Positions 11,072 to 21,261 are shown, counted from the stretch's first letter. The stretch is 64,000 nt of DNA from Neodontobutis hainanensis (GCA_024349245.1 JALDNG010005448.1:30791-94790), one strand, 5' to 3'. Made by a program: numbers and translations. Notes: generated by a model not told the origin, from the letters alone.

Positions 11072-12345
11072 TTGAGTCTTCGTGTCAGCCCCAGAACTGT
11101 TTTCCAGAGTCTTCGTGTCAGCCCCAGAACTGTTTCCAGAGTCTTCGTGTCAGCCCCAGAACTGTTTTCCAGAGTCTTCGTGTCAGCCCCAGAACTGTTT
11201 TCCAGAGTCTTCGTGTCAGCGCCAGAACTGTTTCCAGAGTCTTCGCTTCAGCGCCAGAACTGTTTCCAGAGTCTTCGCTTCAGCGCCAGAACTGTTTCCA
11301 GAGTCTTCGCTTCAGCGCCAGAACTGTTTCCAGAGTCTTCGCTTCAGCGCCAGAACTGTTTCCAGAGTCTTCGCATTCAGCGCCAGAACTGTTTCCAGAG
11401 TCTTCGCATTCAGCGCCAGAACTGTTTCCAGAGTCTTCGCTTCAGCGCCAGAACTGTTTCCAGAGTCTTCGCTTCAGCGCCAGAACTGTTTCCAGAGTCT
11501 TCGCTTCAGCGCCAGAACTGTTTCCAGAGTCTTCGCTTCAGCGCCAGAACTGTTTCCAGAGTCTTCGCTTCAGCGCCAGAACTGTTTCCAGAGTCTTCGC
11601 TTCAGCGCCAGAACTGTTTCCAGAGTCTTCGCCTCAGCGCCAGAACTGTTTCCAGAGTCTTCGCTTCAGCGCCAGAACTGTTTCCAGAGTCTTCGCTTCA
11701 GCGCCAGAACTGTTTCCAGAGTCTTCGCTTCAGCGCCAGAACTGTTTCCAGAGTCTTCGCTTCAGCGCCAGAACTGTTTCCAGAGTCTTCGCTTCAGCGC
11801 CAGAACTGTTTCCAGAGTCTTCGCATTCAGCGCCAGAACTGTTTCCAGAGTCTTCGCTTCAGCGCCAGAACTGTTTCCAGAGTCTTCGCATTCAGCGCCA
11901 GAACTGTTTCCAGAGTCTTCGCATTCAGCGCCAGAACTGTTTCCAGAGTCTTCGCTTCAGCGCCAGAACTGTTTCCAGAGTCTTCGCTTCAGCGCCAGAA
12001 CTGTTTCCAGAGTCTTCGCTTCAGCGCCAGAACTGTTTCCAGAGTCTTCGCTTCAGCGCCAGAACTGTTTCCAGAGTCTTCGCTTCAGCGCCAGAACTGT
12101 TTCCAGAGTCTTCGCTTCAGCGCCAGAACTGTTTCCAGAGTCTTCGCTTCAGCGCCAGAACTGTTTCCAGAGTCTTCGCTTCAGCGCCAGAACTGTTTCC
12201 AGAGTCTTCGCTTCAGCCCCCAGAACTGTTTCCAGAGTCTTCGCTTTAGCCCCCAGAACTGTTTCCAGAGTCTTCGCTTTAGCCCCCAGAACTGTTTCCA
12301 GAGTCTTCGCTTTAGCCCCCAGAACTGTTTCCAGAGTCTTCGCCT
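11072..12345 (+). repeat. 32-bp tandem array, about 40 copies
   Basis: The unit contains CAGCGCCAGAACTGTTTCC and AGAGTCTTCGCTT. Most units are 32 bp; the first few and some interior units are 33 bp (TTTTCC or CATTCAG variants), and the last ones use GCCCCCAGAAC. Since 32 is not a multiple of three, the translation cycles through three frames and repeats every 32 residues. This explains two overlapping open frames of about 450 codons. They are a property of the repeat, not two genes. Confidence 0.95.
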
Positions 12346-12470
12346 CAGCCCCCAGAGAGTTTTTCCCTGAGAGTACGTCTCAGCCCCCAGAGAGTTTTTC
12401 CCTGAGAGTACGTCTCAGCCCCCAGAGAGTTTTTCCCTGAGAGTACGTCTCAGCCCCCAGAGAGGCTCAC
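12346..12470 (+). repeat. 35-bp tandem array, about 3 copies
   Basis: The units contain CAGCCCCCAGAGAGTTTTT and CCTGAGAGTACGTCT. They are clearly related to the end of the 32-bp array and look like a derived variant. Confidence 0.85.
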
Positions 12471-12477
12471 CCCTCGA

Positions 12478-12905
12478 GTGGCTCATCCCTCGTCTGGTCC
12501 TTCCTCGTCTGGTCCATCCTTCGTCTGGTTCATCCTTCGTCTGGTCCATCCTTCGTCTGGTTCATCCTTCGTCTGGTCCATCCTTCGTCTGGTCCATCCT
12601 TCGTCTGGTTCATCCTTCGTCTGGTTCATCCTTCGTCTGGTCCATCCTTCGTCTGGTCCATCCGCCGTCTGGTTCATCCTTCCGTCTGGTTCATCAACCG
12701 TCTGGTTCATCCTTCGTCTGGTTCATCCTTCGTCTGGTCTGGTTCATCCTTCGTCTGGTCTGGTTCATCCTCGTCTGGTCTGGTTCATCCTCGTCTGGTC
12801 TGGTTCATCCTCGTCTGGTCTGGTTCATCCTCGTCTGGTCTGGTTCATCCTCGTCTGGTCTGGTTCATCCTCGTCTGGTCTGGTCCTTCCTCGTCTGGTC
12901 TCTCC
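12478..12905 (+). repeat. 16-bp then 20-bp tandem array (CATCCTTCGTCTGG type)
   Basis: The first half repeats a 16-bp unit, TTCATCCTTCGTCTGG or TCCATCC variants. From about 12735 the period becomes 20 bp through an added GTCTGG (CATCCTCGTCTGG plus TCTGGTT). It is open on both strands because of composition only. Confidence 0.92.
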
Positions 12906-13041
12906 TCGTTGGTCGTCTCTGTTGTCCTCCCAGCCTGGCCCTGTGTTTTTGTCCTCCCAGCCTGGGCCTGTGTTTTGGTCTTTGTTTTCCCAGCCTGTTC
13001 ATGAGTTTTTGTTCCTTGTTTGTTCCTTGTTTGTTCCTTGT

Positions 13042-13366
13042 CATGTCCGGAGTTTTTTGTCGTTGCCATGTCCGGAGTTTTTTGTCGTTGCCATGTCCGG
13101 AGTTTTTTGTCGTTGCCATGTCCGGAGTTTTTTGTCGTTGCCATGTCCGGAGTTTTTTGTCGTTGCCATGTCCGGAGTTTTTTGTCGTTGCCATGTCCGG
13201 AGTTTTTTGTCGTTGCCATGTCCGGAGTTTCCTGTCGTTGCCATGTCCGGAGTTTCCTGTCGTTGCCATGTCCGGAGTTTCCTGTCGTTGCCATGTCCGG
13301 AGTTTCCTGTCGTTGCCATGTCCGGAGTTTCCTGTCCCTGCCATGTCCGGAGTTTCCTGTCCCTAC
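13042..13366 (+). repeat. 25-bp tandem array, 13 copies
   Basis: Thirteen units begin CATGTCCGGAG at exact 25-bp steps from 13042 to 13342. Variants are spatially ordered: GTTTTTTGTCGTTGC in the first seven, GTTTCCTGTCGTTGC in the next ones, GTTTCCTGTCCCTGC in the last. No spacers are present, so it is not a CRISPR array. Confidence 0.95.
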
Positions 13367-13484
13367 CTGGTCCTGAGTTCTGTCTTTGTCTTGTCCTGTG
13401 TGCTGTCCGTCTGCGAGTCCCGTCTGAGTGTTTCCTTCCCGGCACAATTGTTTCCTCCCTGGTGCCTATCCCGGCATCTCCCCC

Positions 13485-13715
13485 TTCTACTAGCGCCACG
13501 TCCGGCCGACCAGTTCCGAGGGCCGGACGTGCCGCATCTGTGTCCCGAGCGCCCCGTCCGGCCGACCAGTCAGAGGGCCGGACCCGACTCACCAAACATT
13601 CCCCGAGCGTCCCGTCCAGCCAATAGTTAGAGGGCTGGATCCGACACCGCTGTTTCTTCCCTAGCGCCCCGTCCGGCCGACCAGTGTCCAAGGGCCGGAC
13701 CCGCCGCATCTGTTC
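13485..13715 (+). repeat. GC-rich ~65-bp repeat with internal inverted repeats, 4 copies
   Basis: Each unit has CGTCCGGCCGACCAGT followed about 10 bp later by GGGCCGGAC, so GTCCGGCC and GGCCGGAC can pair into a hairpin. The third copy is diverged (CCAGCCAATAGTTAGAGGGCTGG) but keeps the pairing potential, a compensatory pattern. Confidence 0.75.
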
Positions 13716-13865
13716 TCCCCAAGCCTTTCCCGAGTCGTGCCCCCGTGCCATTGTCCAGTGAACTTGATTCCCTCCTACCAGACCTCCCTCCACCCACCCA
13801 GGATATGTCTGGGAAGAATTTTTTTTGGGATTTAGGAGTGTTAGGCCGCCCAGTGGTCGGCCTTT

Positions 13866-13876
13866 AAGGGGGGGGT
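13866..13876 (+). promoter_or_regulatory. Polypurine tract of the array-bearing LTR element
   Basis: AAGGGGGGGG lies immediately before TACTGTCAGG, the 3' LTR start. This is the expected primer for plus-strand synthesis. Confidence 0.85.
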
Positions 13877-13878
13877 AC

Positions 13879-14376
13879 TGTCAGGATTCATGTCTGTTTT
13901 TTATTGTTTCCAGTTTGTGTTGTATTTCATGGATTTTATTTTGATATGCCTTGCCCTTGTCTGTGTCTATTCTTGACTTCCTGCCTTGTGTCTTTCCCTC
14001 CTGTGTGATTACCTGCTCCGCCCTAATATGTTTCACCTGTCCCTTGTTGTCTGTGTCTATTTATACCTCTTTGCCCCTCAGTACCAGGTCATTGTCATAT
14101 TGTCATTTGTCAGGCCATTGTCATTTTCCTTGTCTTCGTCACCCGTAAGTTTGGTCTGTGTTTTCTTTTGCCTCTGGTGAAGTTTTCTAGTTCGTTGTGT
14201 TTTTGTATTTTTATTATCTCTGGATTTTTGCCTGTTCTGTTCTGGGAGAGTTTTTGGTTTTTGGATTTTTGTATGCTCCTCTGTTCATCTTAAATAAATT
14301 TTTGTTTCACGTTTTATTTGGAGTCTGGGTTACTGCATTGGAGTCTTTCCCTTCCCTGGGCCAGCACCCCGTGACA
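13879..14376 (+). repeat. 3' LTR of the array-bearing element
   Basis: It is 498 bp, TGTCAGGATTCATG to GTGACA. It differs from the 5' LTR by a GCC insertion near 14018, a short replacement near 14068 and one C fewer near 14356. GAAGT follows at 14377-14381. Confidence 0.92.
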
Positions 14377-14381
14377 GAAGT

Positions 14382-14705
14382 GCCCTGGAGCCAGCGTGCA
14401 CAATTTGAGGCTCCTGGGACACCTGTAGAAAACTCCCAATTTACCATTATTTCAATGTATTTTGTATAGTGTGTTCACGGACGGCGCTTAGGAAGGTCCA
14501 ATCGACTCGGGAGTGGACCTTTTTCGTCCCAGTGCGTGGAAGAGTGTGGTAAAATTTGGTGAGGCTACGACATTGTTAAGGGGTCAAGTAATGTTCAGGG
14601 GTCAATGGTCAGAACCCGTTATAGGCTGTGTCTTTTGGAGGCTGAAACTTTTTCCCTTTGCTTTAAAGCCGGCAGCCTTTGATATGCCATTCTGGGAGGC
14701 CCCAG
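14382..14705 (+). repeat. Continuation of the higher-order satellite
   Basis: GCCCTGGAGCCAGCGTGCA resumes the unit broken by the LTR element. One more short unit (ATTATTTCAATG at about 14447) follows, and the satellite ends at about 14705 where the fold-back complex begins. Confidence 0.8.
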
Positions 14706-15179
14706 GAGCCACCCAGAACGTAGAATGTAGATCATTGAATAAGCCTGAAGTGGGATCAACCAGTTGCACTGTTATTATATGACACATAACGAATGTGGAC
14801 ATACTAATTAAAGTTTCAATGTTTATACAAACTATATGACTGCACATGGTAGGTCACGCTGAGTCTTTAACACTAAGTCTTGTTCCAAAATTGCACTGTC
14901 CACGAACACACTATTTTATTACATTTAATAAATGGTGAAATGGACACATAGTGCTTTGCGGACGGTGGAATTCGACAACGGGTCTCGGTTCTACCTACTC
15001 AGTAGGACCAGCTGAGTGCAGTAATGTAGTTTGTATCACGATAGGACCCCCCCAAAAAATATCTCCAGTCATCATCCGGCCCGGTGTTTTCCATGATCCC
15101 ACTTCAGGCTTATTCAATGGTTTTGATAGTGTGTCCGTGGACAGTGAGTTTTTGACATTTTTGTTGAAATTATTGTGAT

Positions 15180-15680
15180 AAAAACTATTTAGCTGGAGTC
15201 AGCAAGGCCTCCTGAGAAGGGCAAAACAAGTCCTGACTCAAAACTCCATTGTCCATGAACCCACTATTTTGTTACATTGAATAAATCTAAAGTGGGATCG
15301 TTGGATCTCGGCCCTCAAAAGGGTTAGGGCCAACAAATGGGGGCTCCTGTATTCATCCTCATGCCCTCTAACAGGGTACAAAGTTTTAAAGAGATCATAA
15401 AAACTTTTTTTAGGCACCAAAAATGTTTTTTTCGAGCCTAAAAAAAGTTTTTTCTGATGAAACTTGGCACCCCGTTAGGGGGGCCTAAGGATTAAGACAG
15501 GAGCCCTGGTTTGGTGGCCCTAACCCTTAAGGTGGCCGAGAACCAGCGATCCCACTTTAGATTTATTCAATGCAACAAAATAGTGGGTTCGTGGACAGTG
15601 GAATTTTGAGTCAGGATTTGTTTTGCCCTTCTCAGGGGGCCTTGCTGAGTCCAGCTAAATAGTTTTTATCAGAATAATTT
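15180..15680. repeat. Near-perfect ~500-bp palindrome
   Basis: Two arms of about 235 bp (visually above 90% matching) around a short centre at about 15413-15435. Each arm runs, outside to inside, from ACTATTTAGCTGGAGTCAGC through TGTCCATGAACCCACTATTTT and TCTAAAGTGGGATC to CCTCTAACAGGGTAC and a poly-T/A stretch. Confidence 0.88.
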
Positions 15681-16548
15681 GAAAGAAAACGCTTGAAACA
15701 CCTTGTCCACAAACCCACTATGTAGATCATTGAATAAGACTGAAGTGGGATCAACCATTTGCATTGTATTCATTTGACACATAATGAATGTTGGAAAACT
15801 AAATAAAGTTCTAATTTTTTAACAAACTATATGACTGTACTCGGTAGGTCACCCTGAGTCTTTAGCTCCAAGTCCCGTTGCCAATTTCCACTGTCCAAGA
15901 ACACACTATTTTTTACATTGAATAAATCTAAAGTGGGATCTTTATATTTCGGCTCTCTAAAGAGTTGGGGCCACCAAACCTGGGCTCCTGTATTCATCTT
16001 AGAGCCCTCTAACAGGGTGCCAAGTTTTAATAAGATCAGAGAAACTTTTTTTTAGGCTTATAAAACAAAAAGTTGTACGGGGCAAAAAAAATAAAGTTTG
16101 TTTGATCTTACTGAAACTTGGAATCCTGTTAGAGGGCCCTAAGATGAATACTGGAGCCCAGGTTTGGTGGCCCTAGAGCTTAAAAGTGCTTAGATATAGA
16201 GATCCCACTTTAAAATGAAGGTTGGATTCTGGTCCAGATTATGAGATTTTTGAAGACAATTTGGTTGGATTTTAGTCCGGAAGTTGTGACAAGCTAGAAA
16301 CAGCTGCCAATGTTTCTAAAAAGTAAATGACTGCACTTGGTAGGTCACCCCGAGTCTTTAGCACTAAGTCCCGTTGCAAAATTCCACTGTCCACAAACAC
16401 CGTATTTTTTTTACATTGAATAAATCAAAAGTGGGATCTTCATATTTCAGCCCTCTAAAGAGTTGGGTCCACCAAATCTGTGCTCCTGTATTCAATCCCA
16501 TGCCCTCTAGCAGGGTGCAGAGTTTGAAAAAGATTAAAGAAATTTTTC

Positions 16549-16653
16549 GAGAACCAGGACCGGAGGCCCATTATGGTCCCTCGTTTACCCGAGGACAGGC
16601 GCCCTTTCTCGGTTAAAAGATGGACCAGAGTGGGCCTCCTGTCCTGGTTCTCC
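16549..16653. repeat. Inverted repeat, GAGAACCAGGA arms
   Basis: Arms of about 22 bp (GAGAACCAGGACCGGAGGCC and its near-complement TGGGCCTCCTGTCCTGG) flank a loop of about 60 bp. The right arm also begins the following 200-bp direct repeat. Confidence 0.8.
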
Positions 16654-17055
16654 CAAAAAAAATTTAAGATACGAAATTTCGGAAATAGCCATTTTGTAGC
16701 CCCCCTTGCGTAGATGCCAACTGCCCATTTTGGTTCGATTTGGTCATTTTTTTTGACCAAGTTAAGTCCGGTGAAATGCCGACGAGCCAAGCCCAGAAAG
16801 GCGCACCATTCTCGGATTACTTCATGGGGTGAAGGGGATCTGGCCTGGTTCTCCCAAAAAAAATGTTTTCAAGCTATGAAAATTCAGAAATAGCCATTTT
16901 GTAGCCCCCCTTGCATAGATGTCAACTACCAATTTTGGTTCGATTTGGTCATTTTCTGAACCAGCTAGGTCCGGTAAAATGTCGACAAGGCAAGCCCAGG
17001 AAGGGCCACCATTCTCGGACTACGCGTGGTGGAGGGGTCTGGCCTGGTTCTCCTG
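16644..17055 (+). repeat. ~200-bp direct repeat, 2 copies plus a distant partial
   Basis: CTGGTTCTCC followed by AAATAGCCATTTTGTAGCC and GGTTCGATTTGGTCATTTT occurs at 16644 and about 16848, with the next CTGGTTCTCC at 17044. A third diverged partial copy lies at about 17610-17735. Confidence 0.8.
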
Positions 17056-18721
17056 AAAACGGGTAAAAAAAAAAACTTGTACTCGGACGAACAATAAGTA
17101 ACCCTGGTACTCGAGCTGGCCCTGTAGTGCACTCTGTCTTGAGAGCTCCAGCTCCGGCTGCAGGCTCACATCCTCTGCTACTCTGCTACTCTGCTACTCT
17201 GCTACAGCCTCAAAACAGTCCACCTCAGTCAATGGGAACCAGGAAGGGGCCCTGCAATGGCAAGTCACTTAAGCCCATTCACCAAGCATCAAGTTCGGAC
17301 GAAAAAGAACCGCAATTTTGCCCAAACTGTCTTCTCGAAAACTGCGTCTCTATAATCCTGCCGGTACCCCTTTGGGTCATACAGGGGAAAGTGGCGCCGC
17401 CTGACAAAAGAGTGCTCAACCTGGGCACAAATACTGATCCAGGGATTTTGTCAAAATAGCCAAAATGATCCCTGCAAGGAGTAGAACAAACCTGCGTTGA
17501 AAGTTTTGGGAATTTTTATTTTTAAAGTACTTTTTTTTCACTTTTTCATCCACAGAAAGCACGCCGCCGGGCCACCCCGGGCTATCGACTTAGAAAAATA
17601 AACTGGACTTTTTTTTTAAAGATATGGAAATTCGAAATAGCCATTTCGTAGTCCCCCTGCGTATAGGCCAACAGCCGAATTTGGTTTCGATTTGGTCCTT
17701 TTTTTAAGAGTTAAGTCCAGTGAAAAGCCAAACTCTGCACCCCGCTACAGGGCATGGGCATGAATACAGAAACCCAGGTTTAGTGGCCCTAACCCTTCAG
17801 ATGGCCGAGATATAGCGATCACAATTTAGATTTATTCAATGTATCAAAATAGTGTGTTCGTGGACAGTGGAATTTGTCAATGGGACTTGGTGTTATAGAC
17901 TCAGGGTGACCTACTGACTGCAGTCATATAGTTTTTAAAACAATTAGAACTTTTTTTAGTATGCCAACATTCATTATCTGTCAAATGAATACAATTCAAA
18001 TAGTTTATCCCACTTCAGGCTTATTCAATGATCTACATAGTGGGTTCGTGGACAAAGTATTTCAAGCGGTTCCTTTCAAATTATTCTGATAAAAAACTAT
18101 TTAGCTGGAGTCAGCAAGACCCCTCTGAGAAGGAAAAATCAAGTCCTGACTCAAAATTCCACTGTCCACGAACACACTATTTTAGTACGTTGAATAAATG
18201 GTGAAATGGACACATAGTGCTTTCGCGGACGGTGGAATTGAGCAATTGGATACATAGTACTTTCGCGGACGGTGGAATTAGGCAACGGGTCTCGATTCTA
18301 CCTACTCAGTAGGACCAGCTGAGTGCAGTAATGTAGTTTGTATCATGATAGGACCCCCCCAAAAATATCTCCAGTCATCATCCAGCCTGGTGTTTTCCAT
18401 GATCCCACTTCAGGCTTATTCAGTGGTTTTGATAGTGTGTCCGTGGACAGGGAGTTTTTGAGATTTTTCTTGAAATTTTTGTGATAAAACTATTTAGCTG
18501 GAGTCAGCAAGGCCCCCCGAGAAGGAAAAATCAAGTCCTGACTCAAAATTCCACTGTCCACGAACACACTATTTTAGTACGTTGAATAAATGGTGAAATG
18601 GACACATAGTGCTTTGCGGACGGTGGAATTGGGCAATCGGACACATAGTGCTTTGGACGGTGAAATTGGGCAACGTGTCTCGATTCTACCTACTCAGAAG
18701 GACCAGCTGAGTGCAGTAATG

Positions 18722-19058
18722 TAAATGGTAAATGGTAAATGGCATGCATTTATATCGCTTTCCTGCGCCCTTCTCGGGCACCCAAAGCGCTTTACATCGT
18801 GCTTCCACTCACCCCATTCACACACATTCACTCCTGGAGCAGACAGAGAGGGGGCTACCACACAAACGCGGCGCTCAACCTTCTCCTACCACCACCAAAT
18901 ACACCTCCACAGTCACACACATTCATACACCAGTGCTACAGACACTGGGAGCAAGGTGCCCAAGGACACAACGACAGTATGAACTGTGGGGAGAGCGGGA
19001 ATCGAACCTACTACCTTCCGGTTGAAGGACGGCCGCTCTACCACTGAGCCACTGCCGC
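18722..19058 (-). mobile_element. tRNA-derived SINE, full length, inverted
   Basis: On the - strand the head GGCAGTGGCTCAGTGGTAGA leads into CGGAAGGTAGTAGGTTCGA, then the body shared with 1-245. It ends in ATTTACCATTTACCATTTAC. It is the most complete SINE head in the window and serves as the reference for the 2.7 kb copy. About 75 bp of host repeat is missing at the insertion point compared with the sister copy at 18325-18400. Confidence 0.88.
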
Positions 19059-19183
19059 CATGATCCCACTTCAGGCTTATTCAATGGTTTTGATAGTGTG
19101 TCCGTGGACAGGGAGTATTTGACATTTTTCTTGAAATTATTGTTATAAAAACAATTTTGCTGGTGTCAGCCAGCCCCCCTGAC
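19059..19183. repeat. Fold-back complex tail
   Basis: CATGATCCCACTTCAGGC through GTCCGTGGACAGGGAGT continues the 14.7-18.7 kb repeat family up to the LINE edge. Confidence 0.65.
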
Positions 19184-20265
19184 TTGGCAGACCCTCACAG
19201 TACGTTTGGGTCTGCCAAGTCTGTCCCGCCTTCTCCCCCGCCATTGGATCCAACTCACCACCAGGTGGTGATCAGTTGACAGCTCCGCCCCTCTCTTCAC
19301 CCGAGTGTCCAAGACATGCGGTCGGAGGTCAGATGAAACAACTTCAAAGTCGATCATCGATCTCCGACCTAAGGTGTCCTGGTGCCATGTGCACTGATGG
19401 ACACCCTTATGCTTGAACATGGTGTTCGTTATGGACAAACTGTTGCTAGCACAGAAGTCCAATAACAGAACACCACTCGGGTTCAGATCACCCCTCCCAG
19501 TGACTCCAAGAAGGCCGGGTACTCTGCACTGCCATTTGGCCCATAAGCACAAACAACTGTGAGAGACCTATCCCCGACCCGAAGCGCAGGGAAGAGACCC
19601 TTCGTTCACCGGGGTGAACTCCAACACATGGCGGCTGAGCCGGGGGCAATAAGCAAACCCACACTGGCCCGCCGCCTCTCACCGCAGGCAACTCCAGAGT
19701 AGTGGAGAGTCCAGCCTCTCTCAAGGATTTGGGTTCCAGAGCCCAAGCTGTGCGAGGAGGTGAGCCCGACTATCTCTAGTCGGTATCTCTCAACCTCCCG
19801 CACAAGCTCAGGCTCCTTACCCGCCAGCGAGGTGACATTCCATGTCCCTAGAGCCAGATTCTGTGTCCGGGGATTGGGTCGTCGAGGCTCCTGCCTTTGA
19901 CTGCCATCCAATCCACATTGCACCGGCCCCTTACGGTTCCTCATGCAGGTGGTGGGCCCACGGGAGGTCGGTCCCACGTCGCTCTTTAGGGCTAAGCCCG
20001 GCCACCAGGCGTTCACATATGAGCCCCAACCCCGGGCCTGACTCCAGGGTGGGGCCCCGGTTGCGCCATACCGGGCGACGTAACGGTCCTTGGCTTTAAA
20101 ATGTCCATAAAGGGTTCTGAACCGCACTTTGTCTGGCCCGTCACCTAGGACCTGTTTGCCTTGGGAGACCCTACCAGGGGCATAAAGCCCCCGACAACAT
20201 AGCTCCTAGGATCATCCGGGTACTCAAACCCCTCCACCACGATAAGGTGGCGGTTCAAGGAGGGG
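19184..20265 (-). mobile_element. RTE-like LINE, 5' part (endonuclease half), 3'-truncated
   Basis: The 5' end reads CCCCTCCTTGAACCGCCACC on the - strand at about 20265, identical to the start of the full-length copy at 42785. The copy stops at about 19184 just after the position matching 43890 of that copy. Immediately upstream of the 5' end is a second partial copy of the 5' tip (20266-20285) and then a TGGA repeat. Confidence 0.82.
19192..20127 (-). pseudogene. LINE endonuclease domain fragment
   Basis: Two open stretches on the - strand (20127-19606 and 19552-19192, different frames) give an apurinic-type (EEP) endonuclease. The first has LGTWNVTSLAGKEPELV, then RYRLEIVGLTSSHSLG and SVGLLIAPG. 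The second has the DFCASNSLSITNTMF region and TDHHLVVSW, the conserved late endonuclease motif (S/T-DH). In a LINE this domain nicks target DNA to prime reverse transcription. The N of LGTWNV and the DH motif are retained, but the frame is broken near 19600 and no RT follows, so the copy is dead. Confidence 0.82.
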
Positions 20266-20285
20266 AGGTGGCGGTTCACGGAGGG

Positions 20286-21261
20286 GTAGATGGATGGATG
20301 GATGGAATACAGTCTGCCAATGTATCATATCCAATAAACAGCTGCGGCCAACGACTTTGAGTGTACAGTTTCGACTGAGACGTGGTGAGCTTGCCACTAG
20401 ATGTTTAGCTTCTGTCACACAGAGGCACACACACCTCATGCACACAGAGTGCACGAGGTGAGTAGGTGACGGAGGATGTGTGAGTCTCCCGGCTTATGAT
20501 ACATCCATGTGCTGGACATGGAGAGGTATTCCGTGGGAAGGTGAAGGCTAGGTAGAGGCTCTAATGGTCCATGGCCAGAGAGGGAAAGATGGCCTTGCAA
20601 AGGGGGAGTAAATACAGAGGATTTAGGTGAGGCTCTAAAAATTAATAAAAGGAATGGATACATATTAGTAAAAGCCAAGGAGTTACTGACCTGCAACTCA
20701 ATCATCAATTTTGAAGCCAAAACAATTATTACATAAATAAGTTGCACAAATTTAGCCTGTACTTTTTTAATCATCTGGGCTGGCAGTGATACCAAAGACT
20801 ATGTGACTGTGTAAGTATTTCTATTTGAAATTAATATTATTATTATTAGTAGTAGTAGTAGTAGTATGTAGCACGAGGCAAAGGACAACAAGCTATTGGA
20901 CCAGTTCTAGATTCGTACAGAGTGGTAATTAATGTATAATAAGAACCAGTGACAAATAAATGTGAATGGTAAGCCGGCAAATTACTAAAAAATGACTAAA
21001 CAGACCATCAACACACAGTTCCGGCACTTTGAATTGGGAAAAGTTACCTTTAAAACTCCCCTCTATATTATTTTAACCTTAATTGTTGAGTTAAAGTTCA
21101 AAATAAAAGGTAAAATTTAAGTCTAAATCTAATTTCTTTTAGATGACCGGTCATTAATCTAAGCATTTGAGTATTAAACCTATCTTTATCTGCTTATCTT
21201 TACTTTTAAGCGCACTTTCAGGTTAATACCTTTTACCCAAATCACCTCTTTTTGAATATTC
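20286..21261. other. No gene; microsatellites
   Basis: (TGGA)n at 20286-20303 and an ATT/AGT trinucleotide run at 20838-20866. The rest is unique-looking AT-rich sequence without a supported open frame. Confidence 0.6.

Larger units (their letters stand above)
10430..14376 (+). mobile_element. Complete non-autonomous LTR retrotransposon filled with tandem arrays
   Basis: The element is 3947 bp. Two near-identical LTRs (10430-10930 and 13879-14376) both start TGTCAGG and end GTGACA, and a 5-bp GAAGT duplication flanks them. A G-rich purine tract precedes the 3' LTR, so the element is on the + strand. The interior (about 2.95 kb) has no gag, protease, RT or integrase and is instead five consecutive tandem repeat blocks. 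The purine tract and the TGTCAG start resemble the chromovirus at 5.4-8.1 kb, so a Ty3/gypsy chromovirus may supply the machinery (inference). The layout is like LARD/TRIM non-autonomous elements. Confidence 0.9.
14706..18721. repeat. Nested fold-back (inverted repeat) complex, non-coding
   Basis: Many copies, in both orientations, of a module built from GTCCACGAACACACTATTTT, ATTGAATAAATCTAAAGTGGGATC, ACCTACT/GGTAGGTCACCCTGAGTC and CCTCTAACAGGGT. Clear inverted pairs are 15180-15412 with 15436-15680, and about 15690-16050 with about 17715-18056. Direct copies also occur (18100-18440 against 18535-18720). No open frame of note and no protein similarity were recognised. Confidence 0.8.

Noticed and set aside
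11003..12440. Two overlapping open frames of about 450 codons
   Set aside because: They are different frames of the same 32-bp minisatellite; no start context, domain or non-repeat sequence supports a protein.
13042..13366. CRISPR-like regular repeats
   Set aside because: Units are contiguous with no spacers, in eukaryotic DNA; an ordinary minisatellite. The same applies to the 27-bp array at 54757.
12478..13793. Long frames on both strands (up to 382 codons)
   Set aside because: Opposite-strand frames over the 16/20-bp, 25-bp and GC-rich arrays; produced by repeat composition inside the LTR element.
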